Below, piece by piece: positions 56,874-64,000 of a stretch of 64,000 bases of DNA (within the stretch, counting starts at the first letter, position 1; each line of letters starts with the position of its first letter). Under the pieces are notes generated by a model, which saw only the letters and a program-made list of their open reading frames with translations, searched no databases and was not told the origin of the DNA. The translations under genes and the position numbers were made by a program. Origin of the DNA: Trichopria drosophilae (Eukaryota; Arthropoda; Insecta; Hymenoptera; Diapriidae); contig CM059582.1 in the NCBI GenBank assembly GCA_030407085.1, positions 157,938,501-158,002,500 of the forward strand, written 5' to 3'.

Positions 56874-57625
56874 TGATATATTTTTGCTTGAAGCAGACAT
56901 TTTACAATTTAACGATGGTTTTGTACATCAGAGGAGGGTAGATTATGTGCTAATTGGGTTTTTTTTATCATTATTTTATTTTTTACATTATTTTCAAACT
57001 CTAATCTTGTAATAATTTGACACTGGCTGTCTAAGCACGCGTTAAATTATTTTTTGTCATAGTGTGCGTAAAATGCTATTTTACGCATTTTTTACTTTTT
57101 TCTGACGCATTTTACACACACTTATAACAAAAAATACATTTCGGCACATGTGCGAAAATGTTTTTTGAACGAATGTGCATGCGAACCTCGCATTCGGCTC
57201 GGCCCGCAACCCCCCACATTCGTCCAAAAAACTTTTACGCCCTTGTATCGAAAACTACTATTATGCCATTCGATGCGTAAAATGCTATTTTAAACACTTT
57301 TGACATTTTTCGGTCGCATTTCACGCACTCAAGTGACATAAAATATCATATGAAACATACTATTACTCGCATATATCGAAATGTACAATAATAAGAGTCC
57401 TTCTGGGTATGCCCATAGCATAATCATATGTATAAAAATAAGTGATCGAAACAAGTAGAGTATCAGAAAGAATATAATAATTTATTTTTACAAGATTAGA
57501 GTTTGAAAATAATGTAAAAAATAAAATAATGATAAAAACCTCCAATTAGTACATAATCTACCCTCCTCTGACGTACAAAACCATCGTTAAATTGTAAAAT
57601 GTCTGCTTCAAGCAAAAATATGTAT
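56874..57625. repeat. Long inverted repeat, arms about 135 bp, loop 477 bp
   Basis: The left arm (about 56876-57011: GCTTGAAGCAGACATTTTAC ... TTTTCAAACTCTAATCTTGT) and right arm (57489-57622: ACAAGATTAGAGTTTGAAAA ... GTAAAATGTCTGCTTCAAGC) are almost perfect reverse complements with only a few differences. Open frames on opposite strands (56812-57012 and 57363-57545) are mirror images of each other, not genes. The loop contains a second copy of the dispersed repeat described at 54600-54763. Confidence 0.5.
57060..57350. repeat. Dispersed repeat, copy 2, with internal direct duplication
   Basis: TGCGTAAAATGCTATTTTAC (about 57065) recurs as TGCGTAAAATGCTATTTTAA (about 57271), each followed by related TTTTT(C/T)..CGCATTT..AC sequence, a spacing of about 207 bp. 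Between them lie ATTTCGGCACATGTGCG, a GC-rich piece (CTCGGCCCGCAACCCCCCAC) and the 28-29 bp segment shared with copy 1. Confidence 0.5.
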
Positions 57626-60600
57626 GTATGCATATATATAATTAAATTAATTACACGATATCTATGTCCATTATGAGGACTTGATGTAAAAATGTTGAGA
57701 ATACTTCGTTGTTTTCAAAAAATGACGATTCCAAAAAAAGATTTTCTTGCATAAGCTGATATTTTCAGACTTGCGCAACGTCTTTGATAATAAATTTGTT
57801 ATTCAATTTTATAAATTCAAGGTCGCGAACCCAAAATGCGTGATCGACCGTCCAAAAGCCCTGATATACAAATTATTATCAAACTCGAAAAGAAATTAAA
57901 ATGTTTCTGTGCTATTTTGGATTTGCTATTCTGAATGTATAACGTAGAATAATAAATTTGTTATCCGGCATGTAACTTTGCTTCAAGTTATGAAAGAAAA
58001 TCTTGCGCTTTGGAATCATTATTTTTGGAAATAACGAAATAGTACCTACATTCTTACACCAAGCCACCACTTTGGATATAGATATCGTAAAATTAAAAGT
58101 GTTGGCACATATATTTTGAAATTTCCGGTCCATTAACGCTTTTTATTCACTTTACCGAAATCTCTTTGAGTGATTTCAATGCGAAAATCTTGCTAAAAAT
58201 TAAATTATAGTACAAAGAACCGACTCTTTTTCAAATAAATCCAACGCAGCGAATTGAATTTTCATTTTTCTTAAATTTTAATCGCAGTTTCGTAAAGTTC
58301 AGTAAATTTCACGTTAGAAATTATTGGTCTAGAGTATTTCAATACCGGAAATATATGACAAGCAGACGTTGAAAACTTCCATGAAAAAGTTTGCGTTACG
58401 TATTTAAAAAAAAATGATAATTATTCACATTTTATCTAACAGCTGATTGTAAGCTGTTAAATATACTAGCCAATTTATTACAATATAACTAAATAGTGCA
58501 TACTATCGTGCGTCTGATATTTTCTATAGACTTAAAAGTTTTATCCGCTAGGAAAGATATTTCGGGGTTTTCGAAAATCAGACATAGAATAAAACTATGA
58601 TGCAATATATTAGATATGAAAGAACAAGCGATTCACATAACATACGTTTGATTTTAGTTGGAAGCACACGTCTGCATTGGTATAATATTGCCTTAGTCGT
58701 AAGAAAGGTATGAAGCATTTTTGCTGTGTGTTTAGAAAAAACTAGTCAATCCTCGCCATCAGTAGTAAAACCTCCGAGCATTGTACAACCGGGATGACAT
58801 ATTCGCATTATTTGATCATATGATTAAGACGTCAATATTCTTACGCCTGCTTTCACAACCCATTAACGTTATTTTTTATTAAGCGGGATTTAATGCAAGA
58901 TGCTTGAATTTTCGAAATATTAAATCATTTTGTGGATTAGGGGAAACAGTTAGAATATTCATAGAATGATCATTCATTTTATTATATGATCTCTCAAGTT
59001 ACCAGGAATTTGTCGAGTGATAGACTTGTAAATCACAGAAAATTGCAAAATATATTTAAGAAATGTCCAACTGATACATTCTGTTCAACTCATCTAATAT
59101 GCTTTTAAAATAAATTAAGTGGCAATTTTAATATCGACAGTCTAATCGCATTAAAGAAAGTATAAAGAAAATGTATGCTCGATCGCATTGAGCTTCTGAT
59201 GATTTGAAGGGGAGTACTCTTGTAATTATTCAGTAAGAAACATTGGGAGAGAAAGCTATTCTTGGGAACTACGATTCATTATTTCTCATTGTTCATGTTC
59301 TTCATTGATTCGGATGGCAGCAGCTTCGCCCTGAGGTCGGATTCTACACGAAGTCGTCTCATCACTCACTGTACCCGAAGAATAATGCTGGAAATGAAAG
59401 TTTCATTACGGATACGCCAATGTAATAATACTTGAACGCTTTCAGCTGCCCATGGTATATTTATTATCATCAATAAGAAAATTCATTTTCGTCACCAGGT
59501 ATCGACAGAGTAAGACCGGGCTTTTATAAACGGGGAAAGCTGAAAGAACATCAAGGAGACGCTTATAATTTCTTCTCAAAATCTACTATTCCGTCCGTAG
59601 AAGCATTTGGACTTTTACTTCAATATTGAAGTAATCGTATTACATTAATATTATAGTAAGTATTCTTCATTTACAAGAGCTATTGTACGCAGTGATGGAA
59701 GCTTTGTAAGGATTATTATATCAAATGTCTTAAAATAAATGCTGTAGATATTTATTTTTTTCTAAATATTTATCTGCTTTTTAAAATTAAATACTATTTT
59801 TAATACACAACATTCCTGCAAACCGTATAAATATACCCACTCAATTTTTATGTAACTCCTATACAAGACTTTATAATCGGTCGATTATAACTTTCTAATA
59901 TTTTTAAGTTGAAGCTCCTATTTTCAACGAAGTCTTATTATATTTAGAAATAATTTGAATTATTTGTTACTTAATTTTTCTTCCTTCTTGTTTGGTCTAA
60001 ATTTACACGTTTTAAGAGGATGCCATAGGCTCAGTAAATGAAACGTCACGAAGAGATGGCATAGCTATCACATTTCGAATGGAACATTGAAATATCGCTT
60101 ATTTGTGAAAATATTATAGCTTCGAGCAATTTAATAAAATACTATCCACACCATAAAAATCTATCGTGAACAGCATGCAGTCGGATTTTGTGAGAAAAAT
60201 ACAAGAGCATATTTAGGATTTTGGAAAAACTAAACAGATGTATTCAGAGGGCTTCTATGCATGTAAAGAAAACAGTAAGAAGTCGCCTACGAAATTTGTG
60301 AAAATATTATACCTTCGATATACCAATGAATAAATGGTGCATTTGATTTTGAATTAAGTAATTTTCCCAAATGAATGTGGTTAACAATATTTGGCAGCAA
60401 TTATCAGAATTAATTGATGTACGGATGTCGGTGAATATTTGTAAGTTTTTCTGATCATTAAAACATCTCATACATCAATGTTTTGGAAATTTTAGGAATT
60501 CTGCAGTAGAAAATTTTCTATAATATCAAAACAATTCATAATGAAGCGAAAATTTAATGTACATCAGTAGCATAAAACTGTCAAATTATCCTAATATGGT

Positions 60601-61561
60601 GGATGTATATAAAAAACGTTGGTGGAATAACAGGATTTTCATGATTTTGATGCTTAATACGAACATCTTTATTTTGTTACGGTTTGTTCTAATTTGTGGT
60701 ATATGATAATAACATTTTTATTTTCTCCGTTGTTTAAATAGACTCATAAAAATGATATCGCAACTTTTATTTAAAATGAGTTAAAAACAGAATACCGAAG
60801 AATATGGGTGGAGAAAAATTTCCTGCGACATTTTAGTATTTTACCGCAGCACGCGATATATCCTGGTTTTTTGCAGAGAGGATATTCCTGCATTCATATT
60901 ATATCTATGCGTTCGCTTTTCTGCCTGCATATTTCCACAATTAAACGATTTTTGTCACCGGCCACAGTAGATCCGAGATTATATGTATAATACAAAATTG
61001 TCAGAATGGATATCGGTGTATGAGCACGCTGATTTGGAATTTAAGTGAAATCGGATAAAAATGACGATGAATTCTGAAAACAGAATGGTATGTATTTTAG
61101 TAAAAAAGAGAACCAAATGAAAAGTACCATACATTATACAAATATTTGTTTTTAAAGTATTCAAAAGAAAAACAAACTTTCCCGCAATCAACATTGAAAT
61201 AAATGATAGTGTCGTAGGATATTCCGACTTATTTAAGCAAAACTCAATTTCAAGTTATAAAACCTAAATGAGTGCAATTCATTTATTAGTACCTATACTT
61301 TATAAATGAAGTTTTAGTAATACTAGCAATATCTTTCTACATTTATTTTATTTATACACAGATGTCTGTTTATATAAATGTTAATTTGAGTTAACATAAA
61401 TAAATAAATAACTATATGGACGTGACTGGGATGGCAGTGCAGGTCGAGCGAGTTACTTATTAATCTTCTTATGTGTGAAAATATGGAAACGATAGTTCTT
61501 GGGTTTTAAAAACCAAAGAAAAAAATGTAGAAAATATTCCCTCTAGCGCCTAAAACTTGAA

Positions 61562-61756
61562 CTATTGTGAAAAATGCGTTTCGTTCCAGGGCGTAATTTT
61601 GTGCTGTTCAGCAAGACTAATGATATCCTTGTAAGTGTCTCTTAGTTTTTCATGTTTTACAATATATCCAATTTTCATATAAATTGGAGACTTACACTTT
61701 GGTAGGCTGACTTCTGAGAGTTCACAATCATTTCTAGACATTTTACGCGTAATCAC
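61562..61756 (-). CDS. Unrecognised 64-codon open frame
   Basis: The product is polar and compositionally protein-like (KIGYIVKHEKLRDTYKDIIS) with mixed charged residues and none of the low-complexity runs seen in most frames here. No domain was recognised and no splice partners were found. It may be a fragment of a decayed mobile element or a chance frame. Confidence 0.5.
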   Translation of the reverse strand: MITRKMSRNDCELSEVSLPKCKSPIYMKIGYIVKHEKLRDTYKDIISLAEQHKITPWNETHFSQ

Positions 61757-62947
61757 GATTTAGTCCACATTTTTGTTGTATAGTAAACTCGTTTTATTTA
61801 CAGCAATCCTGTGTCTTTCCAAATCTTAATACTCGAAAAAATGCAAATCCTGGAGACGAACAGTGTTATTTAAAATAAAAACATATAGCACTCCATAGAA
61901 ATTCCATGTGGAATTTCCGTAGAGTTTCCATGGAAGCTCCACCTGAGTTTCTACGGAAATTTAAGCAGACTTCTATACAGTTATGATGATATTCCTAGAT
62001 TACAGTATGACTCTAAAAAGTGAAATGATATCCTGGTGTTTTTGGAAATTTAGTTTTTCGTTGTCCAGGTATGACGCTCAGTAATTTTCGATGTCTAGAT
62101 GTATCCCGCACCGTCCGTGAGCGTAGTAATGCTTTCGCCATATTTTGAGAGCGCAGCGTTCTCAAATTGAGAAAGCATTATTCTCTTGAGAAATCAGGCA
62201 GTTCAACTTGTAATATGCATTTATAAATTTTATCTATATGTATATATTTTTTATTCAAGTATATAAAAAGAAACACCTACAAATTATCATTCGATCATAT
62301 GTCGAAGCGAACAAAAAAATAAAACGGAGCAACACATTCAATAAAATTAAATTCGCATACGAGAGAGAGAAGAGAAAACGCTCAAAAAACTAAATTAACA
62401 TACACGCTCAATAATTAATGACTTATATGGCCACGCGGAAAGTCTTTTCTTATAGTCGTCCATAATTGCACCATTCAGTAAAATTGACAACTCACTCATT
62501 GGTCCCTTTTTTCGTTGGATTTAACATTTTCATCCGAATGGCCGGGGTGAAGACGGAATGATATCGCAACGGATGGCTCGAAGAAACCGAATGGTGGAGA
62601 TTTTATCTTCTTCACGATTTTCCTTCTTCCAGATCTTTTGGAATAGCTTCACACATTCGACAACTTGACTCCACTGATGTAAATCTTCATCTACTCGACC
62701 ACGGACATCACTTCGGCCTTTATAAATAATCCATATGGAGATTAGTAATTTCTTCAGAAATCACTTGCAACACGTGGCGAATAGCACTCGACTCACCTTT
62801 AACCAGTAATGGCGTCGTTTTTCGATAAAATTTTGGAGCCTCCACTCGACAAGTTTTTCATTTCCTTAGAAATGATCGCGATGGAATTTAAACTGCTCCA
62901 AGTCAATATTTTATTAATAATTCGCACTGTACACGTCTTCGTCACAG
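61757..62947. other. Non-coding stretch before the possible Kazal-like exon
   Basis: The stretch includes a short self-complementary cluster at 61890-61960 (GGAATTTCC/GGAAATT variants such as TTCCATGTGGAATTTCCGTA). From about 62450 base composition becomes more balanced. No gene is recognised apart from the frame that opens at 62809. Confidence 0.5.
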
Positions 62948-63036
62948 AGGGACCGAAATGCGAGAGTCCCGAAACGTGTCCTATGACCAACGCCCCACGT
63001 TGTGTTATCGATGGCAATTTTGTGTATATTAGGAAA
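62948..63036 (+). CDS. Possible exon with a divergent Kazal-like motif
   Basis: An acceptor-like CGTCTTCGTCACAG ends at 62947. The frame that follows encodes EGPKCESPETCPMTNAPRCV and then IDGNFVY. The spacing CP-x4-P-x-C-x2-DG and an aromatic residue near Cys+6 to +8 recall the N-terminal half of a Kazal domain, although the usual Gly after the third Cys is Val here. The exon would start in phase 1. Possible donors are GTGTAT at 63022 or GTATCC at 63037, both weak. An in-frame ATG at 62809 could also make this a first exon, but the residues between 62809 and 62947 do not look like a signal peptide. It could be a chance open frame; I saw no partner exon in the window. Confidence 0.5.
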
Positions 63037-63095
63037 GTATCCGTATACCCCTACTTCTTTCATAATTGTATTCTTCCACGTCCTTTATTCAACTT

Positions 63096-63096
63096 T

Positions 63097-63168
<72 letters not shown>
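63096..63168. repeat. (CT)n microsatellite
   Basis: An almost pure CT tract of about 70 bp, interrupted once by TTT, with a shorter relative at 63208-63240. It produces the Ser/Leu-repeat open frames seen here, which are not genes. Confidence 0.5.
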
Positions 63169-63171
<3 letters not shown>

Positions 63172-63627
63172 CAAACAAATATTAATCTACCTATTCTATC
63201 AAATCTTCTCTCTCTCTTTTTCTCTCGCTCTATCGCTCTCTTTACATGACTTCGTTTCGCGTTCACATAATATACGCATACAAGTATAGAATTCGGAATT
63301 TCATATTGATCGAATCCGTTATTACATTTTCTTTTTCTATGTTTCTTTCTCTCTCCGTCACATCCACATACATCAATAACTAAATTTACGTTTCAATAAT
63401 AATATCACACGTTACAATATCCCTCTATTCTTGTCTTTGTTCGTAGTTACACTTGAACAAAGGAAAGAATCTTACATCCCTAATAACTGCCATTTAACTA
63501 CTTCTTCATATGTATTGGTGACATTTTATTTGTGCTATTAATGGATCTTTATCACATTAATTATGCATTACACTGACGGCATAAGTCAGGATTTCACGGT
63601 AGGTCAAATTAAATAAAATCTTTCTTT
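63169..63627. other. Stretch between microsatellite and retroelement end
   Basis: AT-rich with pyrimidine-rich patches. It should contain the 3' end (possible env, polypurine tract or LTR) of the - strand retroelement, but I cannot define any of these. Confidence 0.5.
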
Positions 63628-64000
63628 TTACTTTGGCGATTGATTATAAAGTTTTAAATTTTCCCGATGAAAACTTCCAGGTTTTTCTCGGTTTTTAACA
63701 ATATCGAATAAAACGTAAGCATTCTGACCGACAAATTTCGCTATTCTATACGGGCCCTCATATAGATGGCAAAATTTTTTAGTGATGCTATCTAGAGCAC
63801 TAGACAAATGTGGTACCCTCAATAAAACTAAATCACCGATGTTGATTTGAATTTTAGAAATTGTTTTTTGTTGACGTTTGCGATTATTATGGTTGCGTAT
63901 TATATTTTCCTTAGCACGAAATAATTTAATGTCATATGCAGGAGATTTAGCCTCGGGATATCGAATAACTTTCTTTAAGTCTTCATCAATTAATTGATTA
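63628..64000 (-). CDS. Ty3/gypsy-type Pol, integrase C-terminus (partial, runs off window)
   Basis: An open frame enters from the right edge and ends with TAA at 63628-63630, giving about 123 residues. It reads through a basic segment (NHNNRKRQQK), then GDLVLLRVPHLSSALD, a KKFCHLYEGPYRI core, and NAYVLFDI. The E-GPYRI element followed by N-AYVL is the GPY/F module found at the C-terminus of integrases of Ty3/gypsy (metavirid) retroelements. The visible part has no stop or frameshift, which suggests a fairly young insertion. Reverse transcriptase, RNase H and the integrase catalytic core would lie outside the window to the right. I saw no clear LTR or polypurine tract between 63300 and 63627, so the element's 3' end is unresolved. 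Host genes nearby are unrelated. Confidence 0.5.
   Translation of the reverse strand, partial: NQLIDEDLKKVIRYPEAKSPAYDIKLFRAKENIIRNHNNRKRQQKTISKIQINIGDLVLLRVPHLSSALDSITKKFCHLYEGPYRIAKFVGQNAYVLFDIVKNREKPGSFHRENLKLYNQSPK

Larger units (their letters stand above)
43560..61560. other. Intergenic or intronic AT-rich DNA without recognised genes
   Basis: No convincing exon was found over 18 kb. Short frames at 45199-45472 (- strand) look slightly protein-like in two overlapping frames but match nothing I know. Repeats at 46338-46633, 47050-47310, 48840-49235, 51378-51486, 54600-54763, 55421-56288 and 56874-57625 are described separately. A somewhat GC-richer patch lies at 59300-59420. Confidence 0.5.

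Noticed and set aside
56812..57012. 66-codon open frame and its opposite-strand partner at 57363-57545
   Set aside because: They are the two arms of one inverted repeat read on opposite strands.
62979..63289. Leu/Ser-repeat open frames over the CT tract
   Set aside because: They arise from the (CT)n microsatellite. Only the short segment before it (62948-63036) has protein-like character.

Overview
The window looks like an AT-rich arthropod, most probably insect, nuclear genome. Long introns have canonical GT/AG borders, there are no bacterial-style gene arrays, and there are many short inverted-repeat DNA elements. The Hymenoptera (or a similar AT-rich insect order) is a guess from composition only.

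The one well-supported gene is on the + strand. Eight coding exons between 14348 and 43431 join in one continuous frame: 868 complete codons plus stop, preceded by a codon split with an exon that I cannot see. The product has five immunoglobulin domains, one fibronectin type III domain, one transmembrane helix and a cytoplasmic tail of about 180 residues ending in a class I PDZ-ligand-like sequence (ESCI). Hallmark residues in every domain place it in the Sidestep (Side) family of insect cell-surface ligands for Beaten-path (Beat) receptors, used in motor-axon guidance and synaptic partner choice. The signal peptide and 5' UTR exons are missing. Every domain-bordering intron is phase 1; only the 69-bp intron inside Ig3 is phase 0. 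A poly(A) signal lies at 43554.

Region by region: 1-14347 is upstream or 5'-intron sequence with several fold-back elements and no convincing gene. 14348-15336 holds Ig1 and Ig2. 15337-24396 is a 9-kb intron with a duplicated GC-richer block, a DNA-transposon-like element (17692-18330) and a cluster of palindromic elements (20130-21706). 24397-24762 holds Ig3. 24763-31841 is an intron with an 840-bp palindrome and a 1-kb element full of GTACTGG motifs, itself interrupted by a clean 249-bp TA-flanked MITE. 31842-33590 holds Ig4 and Ig5. 36927-37244 is the FN3 exon. 42782-43431 is the TM/cytoplasmic exon. 43432-62800 is intergenic or intronic sequence with further fold-back elements at 46.3, 55.4 and 57 kb. 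Near 62948 there is a possible Kazal-like exon, then a (CT)n tract. At the right edge, on the - strand, is the C-terminal end of a Ty3/gypsy-type integrase (GPY/F module) that runs out of the window.

Most of the unexplained structure is non-autonomous inverted-repeat DNA. I saw no CRISPR, rRNA or credible tRNA gene.
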